64,000 nt of DNA, taken from positions 276,108 through 340,107 of the forward strand of contig NZ_SRXO01000005.1 of NCBI RefSeq assembly GCF_008360935.1, read 5' to 3'. Below the pieces are notes generated by a model. The model did not search any database and had not been told where the DNA came from. It saw nothing but the letters and a program-made list of their open reading frames with translations. Source of the stretch: Siccirubricoccus phaeus. Its GTDB lineage: Bacteria; Pseudomonadota; Alphaproteobacteria; Acetobacterales; Acetobacteraceae. Positions 29,860 through 37,688 of this stretch are shown here, piece by piece. How positions within the stretch are numbered: the stretch's first letter is position 1; every line of letters begins with the position of its first letter. The position numbers were made by a program, and so were the translations under genes.

Positions 29860-31038
29860 CTACCCCGGCGCGTCGAAGTGGACGTCGTGGGTGACGATCC
29901 CCGTCGCAGCATCCGGCGGGTCCAGCCACTCCACCTGGCGCAGCGACCGCGTCAGATCGTCCCGTCCCGCCTGCCAGTGGTCCTGCATGGTGTTGGCCGA
30001 GAATTCGTAGTCCTTGAAGTCCCGGTCATACTGCGCCCGGCGATAGACAAGCTGCAGCAGGTTCACCCGCGCCGGCTTCACATGCCCGGCGATGCGCCGC
30101 GCCTCCTCGGAATTCCGCGCCTCCTCCGGCAGCATGGCCAGCAGCCGGCCCATGTCGCAGCGCAGCGCCTGAAGGCGGCGGTAGATATCCGTCACCAGCC
30201 TGGTGCGGCTGGAATAGCGGATATCCTTCGCCCGCTCATCCGCCTCCGGCAGGGTGCGCGGCATCACGCCGCGGCTGCTGAACAGATCCACCTGGAACAT
30301 CAGGCTGGTCGCCGGCGCGCCCACATCCAGCACATATTGCAGCGGCGTGTTGGAGACGAGGCCGCCATCCCAGTAGAGCTCGCCCTCGATCATCACCGGC
30401 GGGAAGCCGGGCGGCAGCGCGCCGCTCGCCATGATGTGCTCCGGCCCGATCCGCCGCTCCCGGTTGTCGAAGTAGATGGTGTTGCCGGTGCGGATATTCA
30501 CCGCGCCGACGGAAAGCCGCACCGGCCCGCCATTCAGCAGGTCGAAATCCACCAGCTCCTGCAGCGTCTGCCGCAGCGGCTCCGTGTCGTAGACGGAAAC
30601 GGCGGTCGGGGTGCTGGCGGGGAAGAGATAGGGCAGGGTGCCGCGCGGCCGGAAGAAGCCCGGCTGGCCGGAGAGCAGCGCCGAGGTGGCGGCGGTGAGG
30701 TTGGCGAGGTTCCGCGCCGTCTCCAGCGGCGGCAGCCACGGAAAATTCACCCGTGAGGTGACGCGGCGCCAGAATTCCCGCAGCCGCGCCACCCGGTTCT
30801 CCGGCGCGTTGCCGGCGATCAGCGCGGCATTGATCGCGCCGATGGAAATCCCGGCGACCCAATCCGGCAGGAAGGGCGTTTCCGCCAGCACCTCATAGAC
30901 GCCGCCCTGGTAGGAGCCGAGGGCGCCGCCACCCTGCAGCAGCAGCACCACCTCGTCATATTGCGCGCGGGCGCGCTGCCAGGCGGCGGCGCAGGTGGCT
31001 TCCGGCGAGGCTCGCCGGGACCCGGTCTCATCCAGCAT
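29860..31038 (-). CDS. Patatin-like phospholipase family protein
   Basis: This 392-residue protein has a Ser-Asp catalytic dyad of the patatin fold. The oxyanion loop GGGALGSYQGG is at 36-46, the nucleophile elbow GISIG at 63-67 with Ser65, and the DGG Asp near residue 224 (YWDGGLVSNTPLQYVLD). Members are lipid acyl hydrolases. The C-terminal third (DIYRRLQALRCDMGRLLAMLPEEA onwards) resembles the group often annotated with a DUF3734 domain. There is no signal peptide, so it probably acts in the cytoplasm or on the inner membrane. ATG 31038 is chosen because the upstream extension is repeat-like. Divergent from an SDR gene. Confidence 0.92.
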   Translation of the reverse strand: MLDETGSRRASPEATCAAAWQRARAQYDEVVLLLQGGGALGSYQGGVYEVLAETPFLPDWVAGISIGAINAALIAGNAPENRVARLREFWRRVTSRVNFPWLPPLETARNLANLTAATSALLSGQPGFFRPRGTLPYLFPASTPTAVSVYDTEPLRQTLQELVDFDLLNGGPVRLSVGAVNIRTGNTIYFDNRERRIGPEHIMASGALPPGFPPVMIEGELYWDGGLVSNTPLQYVLDVGAPATSLMFQVDLFSSRGVMPRTLPEADERAKDIRYSSRTRLVTDIYRRLQALRCDMGRLLAMLPEEARNSEEARRIAGHVKPARVNLLQLVYRRAQYDRDFKDYEFSANTMQDHWQAGRDDLTRSLRQVEWLDPPDAATGIVTHDVHFDAPG

Positions 31039-31120
31039 GCGGCACCCTTCGCGGTGAGGGCAGGGCCCGGCCGGGTAGACCCCCGGGCGGGCATGCGCTG
31101 CCCTGGACGATGATGTGGTG

Positions 31121-31168
31121 CAGGGCAGGGCCCGCCCGGTCGGCGCCGACCGGCCGGGCCCTGCCCTG
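31121..31168. repeat. 48-bp near-perfect palindrome in a divergent promoter region
   Basis: CAGGGCAGGGCCCG (31121-31134) pairs with CGGGCCCTGCCCTG (31155-31168). Inside, 31136-31153 is a perfect 18-base palindrome, leaving only one C-C mismatch over the 48 bases. A direct copy of GGGCAGGGCCCGG also occurs at 31058-31070. The element lies between the starts of the patatin gene (minus) and the SDR gene (plus), so it could be an operator, a cruciform or a dispersed palindrome. Confidence 0.65.
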
Positions 31169-31290
31169 GCGGGGCGCATCCTGCCCGCTGCGGCCGGGCA
31201 AGGCCAGCGCGGCGCGCCGGCACGCAGGCGGAACGCCGCGCAACCGGCCCCGCCGCGGCCCCGTTTCGGACCGGTACGGGAGAGCACGCC

Positions 31291-32163
31291 ATGCCGGACG
31301 ACGAGAAGACCCCATTTCCGAAGCAGCACCAGGACCGCCAGCCGGGCCTTGAGACGGAGATGCGCCCGCAGCCCCAGGGCCGCATGGAAGCCTGGCGCGG
31401 CAGCGGCAAGCTGACCGGCAAGGCGGCGCTCATCAGCGGCGGGGACAGCGGCATCGGCCGCGCCGTGGCGATCGGCTTCGCCAAGGAGGGCGCCGATGTC
31501 GTCGTGCTCTACAAGGACGAGACCGAGGATGCCGAGGAGACCCGCCGCCTGGTGGAGGCGACGGGGCGGCGCTGCCGCACCATCCCGGGCGATATCGGCG
31601 ACCCCGCCTTCTGCCGGGAGGCGGTGGAGGAGGCGCAGCGCTTCCTCGGCGGCCGCATCGACATATTGGTGAACAACGCCGCCGAGCAGCATGTCTGCAA
31701 GGATTTCGCCGAGATCCCCGAGGCGCAGGTGGAGCGCACCTTCCGCACCAACATCCTCGGCATGTTCTGGCTGACCAAGGCGGCGCTGAAGCACATGCCG
31801 GAAGGCGGGGCGATCATCAATTCCAGCTCCGTCACCGCCTATAAGGGCAGTTCAGGGCTGATCGACTATGCCGCCACCAAGGGCGCGATCCTCGCCTTCA
31901 CCCGCAGCCTCTCCCAGGCGCTGTACCAGCAGCGGAAGATCCGGGTGAATGCGGTGGCGCCGGGGCCGATCTGGACGCCGCTGATCCCGGCAAGCTTCGA
32001 CGAGGAGCGCACGGCCTCGCATGGCGAAAGCTCCGGCATGGGGCGGCCGGGCCAGCCGGATGAATGCGCGCCGAGCTACATCTTCCTCGCCGCCGAAAGC
32101 GACAGCAGCTACATCAACGGCCAGGTGCTGCACCCGAATGGCGGCACGGTGGTGAACGGGTAG
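31291..32163 (+). CDS. SDR family oxidoreductase, YghA/GSP39-like
   Basis: This is a 290-residue short-chain dehydrogenase with an extended N-terminus (about 40 residues, PKQHQDRQPGLETEMRPQP) typical of the YghA/general stress protein 39 group. The NAD(P) glycine motif is SGGDSGIGRA near 50-59. NNAAEQH gives the NNAG-type strand, Ser is near 178 and the catalytic YAATK has Tyr193. The C-terminus GQVLHPNGGTVVNG is also family-typical. It is a single gene. The pattern fits an aldehyde or glucose dehydrogenase-like stress protein, but the substrate is not known. Confidence 0.92.
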   Translation: MPDDEKTPFPKQHQDRQPGLETEMRPQPQGRMEAWRGSGKLTGKAALISGGDSGIGRAVAIGFAKEGADVVVLYKDETEDAEETRRLVEATGRRCRTIPGDIGDPAFCREAVEEAQRFLGGRIDILVNNAAEQHVCKDFAEIPEAQVERTFRTNILGMFWLTKAALKHMPEGGAIINSSSVTAYKGSSGLIDYAATKGAILAFTRSLSQALYQQRKIRVNAVAPGPIWTPLIPASFDEERTASHGESSGMGRPGQPDECAPSYIFLAAESDSSYINGQVLHPNGGTVVNG

Positions 32164-32491
32164 GGCGCATGGCACGGCTTCGCCGGCCGGCCCAGGGGCG
32201 GAGCCTCGACATGCCGGAGCGCGGCGGCGAACGGGCGGGGATGCGCAGGATGACTTCGCCGGATGCCCAGGATGGCTTCGCCGGCTGGCCCTGGCGGGGC
32301 TTCGACAGTGCCGGAGCGCACGGCCGCGCGGCGGTGAACCGGCAGGGATGCCCAGGACGGCTTCGCCGGCTGGCCCTGGCGGGGCTTCGACAGTGCCGGA
32401 GCGCACGGCCGCGCGGCGGTGAACAGATAGGGCGCGCAGGACGGCCTCGCCATCGGCGCGAGACCTCGACAACGCCGCGCCGGCCGCCGCC
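32164..32491. repeat. 85-bp tandem repeat filling the SDR/membrane-protein gap
   Basis: Two nearly identical units start at 32261 and 32346 (both GGATGCCCAGGA) and include TTCGCCGGCTGGCCCTGG and GGAGCGCACGGCCGCGCGG. They differ at a handful of positions over about 80 bases. More decayed copies flank them: roughly 32166-32260 upstream and 32426-32490 downstream, giving about four units in all. The stretch lies between the 3' ends of convergent genes. I see no ribosome site or coding pattern specific to it. Confidence 0.75.
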
Positions 32492-33916
32492 TCACGCCCT
32501 GGCGGCGGGCCGGGCCAGCCAGGCCACCCAGGCGGCCATGGGGAACACCACCAGGGTGCGGGCCATCCAGGCGGTGTGCAGCAGGGTATGGTTGAGGAAC
32601 AGCACATACCAGCCGAGCATGGCGCCGCAGGCCGCCAGGGCCCACCACAGGTGCGGCGAGACCCCGCCGCGCCGCGGCAACCCCGCGCCGAACCGCCAGG
32701 CCAGCACCCCCACACTGCCCGCCAGCAGCGCCAGGCCGAAGACCCAGGCGGCGGTGCCGCCGAGGCCGAGCCGCCAGGCGCCGGCCCCCGGCACGAAGGC
32801 GAAATAGGCCAGCCGCGCCGCGACATAGGGCAGCCGCCACCAGGGCTCCGTATCCAGCCGCGTCACGTCGAAGCCGAGGGCGGCGAGGCGCGCCGCCTCG
32901 CGCGGCGACATCTCCGGCACCACCGGGCCGTAGATGCGGTGCAGCAGCCCGCTGCCCTCCGCCGCCGGCGCGACATCGGCGAAGAGCAGCGCCCCGAGCG
33001 CCAGCTTGGCGGCCAGCGGCAGGACGACGCCGAGGCCGAAGCCGGCAAGGTCCCGCGCCACCGCCCGCCAGCCTGGCGGGCTTGGCTGGGCCGCGGCAGC
33101 CAGCAGGATCAGCGCCACGGCCAGCGGCCACTGGCCGGTGAGGAATTCGAGCATGGAGACGGCCGCGCCCAGCAGGCCCAGCAGCAGCCCCCGCGCGGCC
33201 GGCGCCGGCGGCGCCAGGTAAAGCGCCCAGAGCAGCACCACCACCGGCAGGTCGGAGAGCGCATGGCTCCAGTAGCGGCCGAACATCGGCAGCGCATGGA
33301 AGGCCAGCAGGCAGAGCGCGTAGCCGGCGAAAGCCGCGTCCCGCAGCGCCTCCGGCGTGCCCTGCCGCTGCCGGCCGCGCCAGCCGGCCAGGAGGGCGAG
33401 GCCCGCCAGGGCCAGGGCGACGGCGGTGGTGACGAGGCGTCGCAACCCCTCCGGCCCGGTCAGCGGCAGCAGCAGCGTGGCCAGCACGCGCTGGCCGTGC
33501 AGGTAGCGGTCGTAGCGATGGGCGGGCGGGTCCGGGTCGGTGGTCAGCAGCTCCCCCAGCCGCTCGCAGCGCGCCTGCACCGGGTCGCCGGCCGGCTCGG
33601 GCTCCAGCCGCGTGGGGATGCGGGGGGAGAAGGCGTCGCGGGCAAGGTCCTGGCGCGGCAGGACCAGCATCATGAAGATCAGGCAGTCATTGCTGTCCCA
33701 GGCCGGGACCTCGCGGCTGCCGAGCGGCAGGCTGAAGGTGCCAAGGCTGGCGGAGAAGCTGCCCGCTTCCAGGCTGGCGCGCAGGCGTTCCCGCGCCGGC
33801 CCGGGGTCGCGCGTGGCGGCCAGCAGGGAAAGCAGGGCGAAGAGAAGGCTGAGGAGCAAGGCACCACCGCCGGCGGCGGCGAGGCTGCCGCCGGTACTGC
33901 GCAAGGCCGTCCGCAT
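32492..33916 (-). CDS. Polytopic membrane protein of unknown function
   Basis: This 474-residue protein has about ten hydrophobic helices. The first (AAAGGGALLLSLLFALLSLLA) is followed by a roughly 110-residue hydrophilic, probably periplasmic loop with DSNDCLIFMMLVLPRQD and RYDRYLHGQR; the remaining helices begin near 150. The layout of one helix, a large loop near the N-terminus and many later helices resembles GT-C glycosyltransferases and related envelope proteins, but I see no diagnostic motif beyond an acidic-aromatic loop and cannot name a family. It lies near a glycan operon at 35.9-40.5 kb, which fits an envelope role without proving it. Confidence 0.7.
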   Translation of the reverse strand: MRTALRSTGGSLAAAGGGALLLSLLFALLSLLAATRDPGPARERLRASLEAGSFSASLGTFSLPLGSREVPAWDSNDCLIFMMLVLPRQDLARDAFSPRIPTRLEPEPAGDPVQARCERLGELLTTDPDPPAHRYDRYLHGQRVLATLLLPLTGPEGLRRLVTTAVALALAGLALLAGWRGRQRQGTPEALRDAAFAGYALCLLAFHALPMFGRYWSHALSDLPVVVLLWALYLAPPAPAARGLLLGLLGAAVSMLEFLTGQWPLAVALILLAAAAQPSPPGWRAVARDLAGFGLGVVLPLAAKLALGALLFADVAPAAEGSGLLHRIYGPVVPEMSPREAARLAALGFDVTRLDTEPWWRLPYVAARLAYFAFVPGAGAWRLGLGGTAAWVFGLALLAGSVGVLAWRFGAGLPRRGGVSPHLWWALAACGAMLGWYVLFLNHTLLHTAWMARTLVVFPMAAWVAWLARPAARA

Positions 33917-34003
33917 GCTGAATCCGCTGGCTGTCGGGCGTTTCTCTATGGCCGGCCCCGGCGTGGAACAAGAGCCGGGCGGCCCGCGCCCAGGCTGATC
34001 GGC

Positions 34004-34328
34004 TGGAGCGTGATCGGTTGAGGTCGAATCGACCGAAACCGTGAATCACGCGACCGAACAATGAGTTGGTGTCCTGCCCGCGAAGTTCGCTGGATTTCCA
34101 GCGAACGCAGCGGACAAGCAGGCCACTGAAAACAGAAGCTGGTGGCCCGAGAACGAAGTCCGCAGGACTTCGGAATCGGGACACTAGAGCGGGGCGGATG
34201 AGCGCAGCTCAACCGATCCCGCTCCAGAGCATTTTCAAGTCCGCGGAATCGCCGGACGACTCGGAAAATGCGACAGAACGGGAAGCTGGAGCGGGTTCAC
34301 GAGCACAGGCGAGGTGAAGCCGCTCTAG
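34004..34328. repeat. Family A mosaic repeat with nested insertion (copy A2)
   Basis: The left part of module a (34004-34065, TGGAGCGTGATCGGTTGAG onwards to ATGAG) is separated from its right part (from TAGAGCGGGGCGG at 34185) by a 119-base module e (34066-34184). Module e starts TTGGTGTCC, ends GGGACAC, and contains the perfect hairpin TTCGCTGGA-TT-TCCAGCGAA. Module f follows (GAGCATTTTC / GAAAATGC, about 34226-34271) and then a last hairpin ending GCCGCTCTAG. That CTAG provides the TAG stop of the minus-strand methyltransferase gene (34325-34327). The rest of 33917-34003 holds no gene. Confidence 0.85.
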
Positions 34329-34786
34329 ACCCAGCGGCGCACCCGGCGGCGATAGGCCGCATAGGGCGCGCTGAAGCGGGTGGCGAGATAGGCTTCCTCC
34401 CGCGGCACCACCCGGCGGTCCAGCCAGGCGAAGCTGCCGGCGACCGCCAGCCAGGGCCAGAGATCGCCCCAACGCAGGGCGAAGCCGGCGGCCACCAGCA
34501 GGAAGCCCAGATAGATCGGGTTGCGGGTGAAGCGGAACGGGCCGGCTTCCAGGAAGGCGCTGTCCGGCCGGTCCGGCCGCGGATTCGTGCCGGCGCGCAG
34601 CATGGTGACGATGGTCCAGAGCGAGAGGCCGAAGCCGAGCCCCATGGCGAGGAAGGCCGGCAGCCCCAACCCCGGCGCCACCGGCAGCGGAAGCTGGCGA
34701 TGCAGCAGCCAGCCCAGCAGCACCAGCCCGCCCACGGCGAGCGGCGGCGGCAGCCGCACCCCGGGGCCGTGATCCGCGCCGCTCAT
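34325..34786 (-). CDS. Isoprenylcysteine carboxyl methyltransferase family protein
   Basis: This 153-residue integral membrane methyltransferase of the ICMT/PEMT superfamily has the C-terminal SAM-binding signature RFTRNPIYLGFLLVAAGFAL (residues about 86-105) followed by the paired-Glu stretch VPREEAYLATRFSAPYAAYRRRVRRW. Three to four helices precede it. Bacterial members methylate small lipids or other membrane substrates; the substrate is unknown. The ATG at 34786 overlaps the ygfZ stop by 4 bases, so the gene is translationally coupled to ygfZ. Its TAG stop is part of the repeat end CTAGAGCGG. Confidence 0.9.
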   Translation of the reverse strand: MSGADHGPGVRLPPPLAVGGLVLLGWLLHRQLPLPVAPGLGLPAFLAMGLGFGLSLWTIVTMLRAGTNPRPDRPDSAFLEAGPFRFTRNPIYLGFLLVAAGFALRWGDLWPWLAVAGSFAWLDRRVVPREEAYLATRFSAPYAAYRRRVRRWV

Positions 34787-35604
34787 GCCTCGGCGCGGGC
34801 GGGCAGCGCCATCCAGCCGGGCAGGCGGGGGGCCAGCAGGGCCTCGCCGCATTGCAAGTCGCGGCCATCCAGCGCTTCCAGCCGCAGCAGGGCGATGCCC
34901 AGGCCGTCCTGGCCGGAGCGCATCTCCCCCACCTCCACCCCGGCGGAGAGGATGGGCGTGCCATGGGCGGGCAGCGGCCCCGAGACCGTCACCGGCACCA
35001 GCCGCCGCTTCAGCAGGCCGCGGTACCTGGTCCGCGCCGTCAGCTCCTGCCCCATGTAGCAGCCCTTGCTCCAGGAGATGCCGTGCAGCTCGTCGAAGCC
35101 GGCTTCCAGCAGCACGGTCTGCTCCGGGGCGAGGTCGCGCGGGGAGGGCAGGCCGAGGGCGAGGCGGTGGCGGTCATAGGCCTCGGGCGTGGCGTCGGTG
35201 GCGAGCGGGGTGGCGGAAAGGGCGCGCCAGCCGGCCTCCGCCAGGCGCGGATCGGGGGCGGCGCTGGCGTCGGGCGGCGGGGCCGCGTCGCCCCAGCCGG
35301 CGAAGACGGCCAGCTCCGCCCCGGCATTCCGCAGCGCCACCTTGGAGCGCAGGCGGAAGCGGGCGAGGCGCTGCAGCAGCATGGCGGTCTGGGCCGCCTC
35401 GCAGTCCAGCAGCAGGCGCTCGCCCGCGGCGAAGATGAAGAAATCCGCCAGCCATTTGCCCTGCGGCGTCAGCAGCGCGGCGAAGACGGCCTGGCCCGGC
35501 GCCGCGGCGGCGACGTCGTTGGAGACGAGGCCTTGCAGGAAGGCTACCCGGTCCTCGCCGGCGAGTTCGATGACGCCCCGTTCGGGCAGAGCGGTGATCG
35601 GCAT
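34783..35604 (-). CDS. ygfZ: Folate-binding protein YgfZ (iron-sulfur cluster biogenesis)
   Basis: This 273-residue protein has the GcvT-like aminomethyltransferase fold. The YgfZ signature K-G-C-Y-x-G-Q-E is seen as WSKGCYMGQELTARTRYRG near residue 176. YgfZ binds tetrahydrofolate and aids assembly or repair of [4Fe-4S] clusters, including that of MiaB-type enzymes. The N-terminus (VIELAGEDRVAFLQGLVSNDV) is standard and supports ATG 35604. It is coupled to the downstream methyltransferase gene by a 4-base overlap and is divergent from the GT9 gene. Confidence 0.93.
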   Translation of the reverse strand: MPITALPERGVIELAGEDRVAFLQGLVSNDVAAAAPGQAVFAALLTPQGKWLADFFIFAAGERLLLDCEAAQTAMLLQRLARFRLRSKVALRNAGAELAVFAGWGDAAPPPDASAAPDPRLAEAGWRALSATPLATDATPEAYDRHRLALGLPSPRDLAPEQTVLLEAGFDELHGISWSKGCYMGQELTARTRYRGLLKRRLVPVTVSGPLPAHGTPILSAGVEVGEMRSGQDGLGIALLRLEALDGRDLQCGEALLAPRLPGWMALPARAEA

Positions 35605-35649
35605 GGCTGGAAGGTGGGCGGTGCAGGGCGCGGGCGCAACCGGCACCGG

Positions 35650-35830
35650 CGGGGGAAGATCGAGGCCGCTGCCCCCGGACCCCCGCCGGCGGGCGGCCAC
35701 CCCGGACCCCCGGTCCGAGTTTGCGGCTCAACCTGCCGACTCACACCGGGGTCCGGGGAGGGGTCCCTCCCCGGCGGGGGTCGGACGCACTGCGTCCAAC
35801 GGCGGCAGCGCCCCCTGCCGGGGCCGGCGG
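35650..35830. repeat. Family B-like repeat, divergent form (copy B11)
   Basis: Blocks GACCCCCGCC, GGACCCCCGGTCCGAGTTTGCGGCTC, GGGGTCCGGGGAGGGGTCCCTCCCC and GCACTGCGTCC recall the copies at 51.1 and 53.0 kb. Unusually for this family it lies between divergent genes (ygfZ and the GT9 gene), so it would be in the 5' region of both. No gene is seen in 35605-35877. Confidence 0.55.
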
Positions 35831-35877
35831 CGAAGCCCCCCTCGGACGCCACCCCAACCCGTGCTAGACGCCGCCGG

Positions 35878-36798
35878 GTGCGCATCCTGTTCATCTCCTC
35901 CACCCGGATCGGCGATGCCGTGCTTTCCACCGGGCTGCTGGACCATCTGATCCGCCGCCATCCTGGCGCCGAGGTGGTGGTGGCCTGCGGCCCGGCCGCG
36001 GAGGGCGTCTTCGCCCGCATGCCGAACCGGGCGCGCACCATCCTGTTGGAGAAGCATCGCTGGAAGCTGCATTGGCTGCGGCTGTGGCGGCAGGTGGCCG
36101 GCACGCGCTGGGATCTGGTGGTGGACCTCCGCGCCTCCGCCTTCGCCTGGACGGTCAGGGCGAAGCGCCGGGTGGTGATGCGGGGCGGCCGGCATCCGGG
36201 CCACCGGCTGGCCCAGCTCGGCGCGCTGCTCGGCCTGTCGCCGCCGCCTTTGCCGGTGGCCTGGACGGCGCCGGAGGATCGCGCCCGCGCCGCCGCGCTG
36301 CTGCCCGGCGGCAGCGCCTGGATCGCCCTCGGCCCCACCGCCAATTGGGCCGGCAAGGTCTGGCCGGCGGAGCGTTTCGTCGCGCTGTTCGAGGCGCTGA
36401 CGGCGCCGGGCGGCGCCCTGCCCGGGGCGCGCGCCGCCGTGCTGGGCGGGCCAGGGGAGGTGGAGCGGAGAATGGCCGCGCCGGTGCTGGCCGCGCTCGG
36501 CGACCGTGCGGTGGACCTGGTCGGCCGCCTGGCCCTGCCGGAGGCGGCGGCGGTGCTGGCGCGCTGCGCCCTGTTCGTCGGCAACGATAGCGGGCTGATG
36601 CATCTCTCGGCCGCGGCGGGGACGCCGACGCTGGGGCTGTTCGGCCCTTCCCGGGTCGTGGAATACGGCCCCTCCGGCCGGCGCGTGGCGGCGGCGGTGG
36701 CGCCGGATTCGCCGGCGGGGGGCAGCATGCCGGGGTTGACGCTGGAAGCGGCTCTGGCGGCAGCGGAGGGGCTGCTGGCGGCGAAGGTGGCCGCGTGA
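35878..36798 (+). CDS. Glycosyltransferase family 9 (heptosyltransferase-like)
   Basis: This 306-residue GT-B enzyme is related to the LPS heptosyltransferases WaaC/WaaF/WaaQ. The N-terminal ILFISSTRIGDAVLSTGLLDHL matches the ADP-heptose-binding Rossmann half, and the C-terminal half has GPTANWAGKVWPAERF and the conserved FVGNDSGLMHLSAAAGTPTLGLFGPS near residue 240. The start is taken as GTG 35878 from the family N-terminus (VRILFISS). It is the first gene of a four-gene operon in which each gene overlaps the next by 1-4 bases. The product probably adds a sugar to LPS core or another cell-surface glycan. Confidence 0.93.
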   Translation: MRILFISSTRIGDAVLSTGLLDHLIRRHPGAEVVVACGPAAEGVFARMPNRARTILLEKHRWKLHWLRLWRQVAGTRWDLVVDLRASAFAWTVRAKRRVVMRGGRHPGHRLAQLGALLGLSPPPLPVAWTAPEDRARAAALLPGGSAWIALGPTANWAGKVWPAERFVALFEALTAPGGALPGARAAVLGGPGEVERRMAAPVLAALGDRAVDLVGRLALPEAAAVLARCALFVGNDSGLMHLSAAAGTPTLGLFGPSRVVEYGPSGRRVAAAVAPDSPAGGSMPGLTLEAALAAAEGLLAAKVAA

Positions 36799-37688
36799 GC
36801 GGGGCGGGCGCGATGACGGCGGACGCGGCTTCACCCCCATCCCCGCCCTTCGCCGCGGGAAGCGTGCGGCTTTCGGCCCTGGTCGTGGCGCGGAACGAGG
36901 CGGCGCGGCTGCCCGCCTGCCTCGCCACGCTGGGCTTCGCGGATGAGATCGTGGTGGTGCTGGACCGCACCACGGATGGCTCTGCCGGGATCGCCCGCGC
37001 CGCCGGCGCCCTTGTGCTGGAAGGCGAATGGGAGCTGGAAGGGGCGCGGCGCAATGCCGGCATCGCCGCCTGCACCGGCGACTGGATCCTGGAAGTGGAT
37101 GCCGACGAGCAGGTGGAGTCGGCACTGGCGGCGGAAATTCGCGCGGTGATCGCCGCCTCCCCGCATGGCTGGCACACGGTGCGGCTGGACAATTACATCG
37201 GCACAAGGCTGGTCCGGCATGGCTGGGCCGGCAGCTTCGGCACCTCGGCCAAGCCGGTGCTGTTTCGCCGCGGCGCCAAAAGGTGGCGCGACCAGCGCGT
37301 GCATCCGGGGCTGGAGCGGCAGGGCAGCGAGGGCCCGCGCCTCGCCCGCGGCGCGCTGGCGCATTACGTGGACCGCGACATCTCCGACATGCTGCGGCGG
37401 CTGGACCGCTATTCCTCCGCCAAGGCGGCGGATCTGCTGGCGTCCGGGGATATCGGCTCGCTGGCGGGCAATCTGCGGCGCTGCGTGACGCGGGGGTGGA
37501 AATCCTATGTCTCGCGCAAGGGCTACCGGGAGGGCGGCTGGGGCGTGCTGCTGGCCTTCTGCACCGCCGCCTTTCCGCTGCTCTCCTATCTGAAGGCGCG
37601 GCTGGAGCCGGAGAAGCACCGGCCGTTGCAAGTGCGGCCCGGCACCGCCACCTCTGCCGGCATGCCGGATGCCGACCCGCCGCCGTGA
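36795..37688 (+). CDS. Glycosyltransferase family 2, WaaE/KdtX-like
   Basis: This 297-residue GT-A glycosyltransferase has LSALVVARNEAARLPACLATL at the N-terminus, ARNAGIAACTGDWILEVDADEQV near 85-105 (DxD-type metal site) and a C-terminal EGGWGVLLAFCTAAFPLLSYLKARLE segment that resembles the WaaE (LPS core beta-1,4-glucosyltransferase) group. The start is GTG 36795, overlapping the GT9 stop by 4 bases; ATG 36813 is an alternative that would trim six residues. The GT9-GT2 order is common in LPS core clusters. Confidence 0.92.
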   Translation: MSGAGAMTADAASPPSPPFAAGSVRLSALVVARNEAARLPACLATLGFADEIVVVLDRTTDGSAGIARAAGALVLEGEWELEGARRNAGIAACTGDWILEVDADEQVESALAAEIRAVIAASPHGWHTVRLDNYIGTRLVRHGWAGSFGTSAKPVLFRRGAKRWRDQRVHPGLERQGSEGPRLARGALAHYVDRDISDMLRRLDRYSSAKAADLLASGDIGSLAGNLRRCVTRGWKSYVSRKGYREGGWGVLLAFCTAAFPLLSYLKARLEPEKHRPLQVRPGTATSAGMPDADPPP

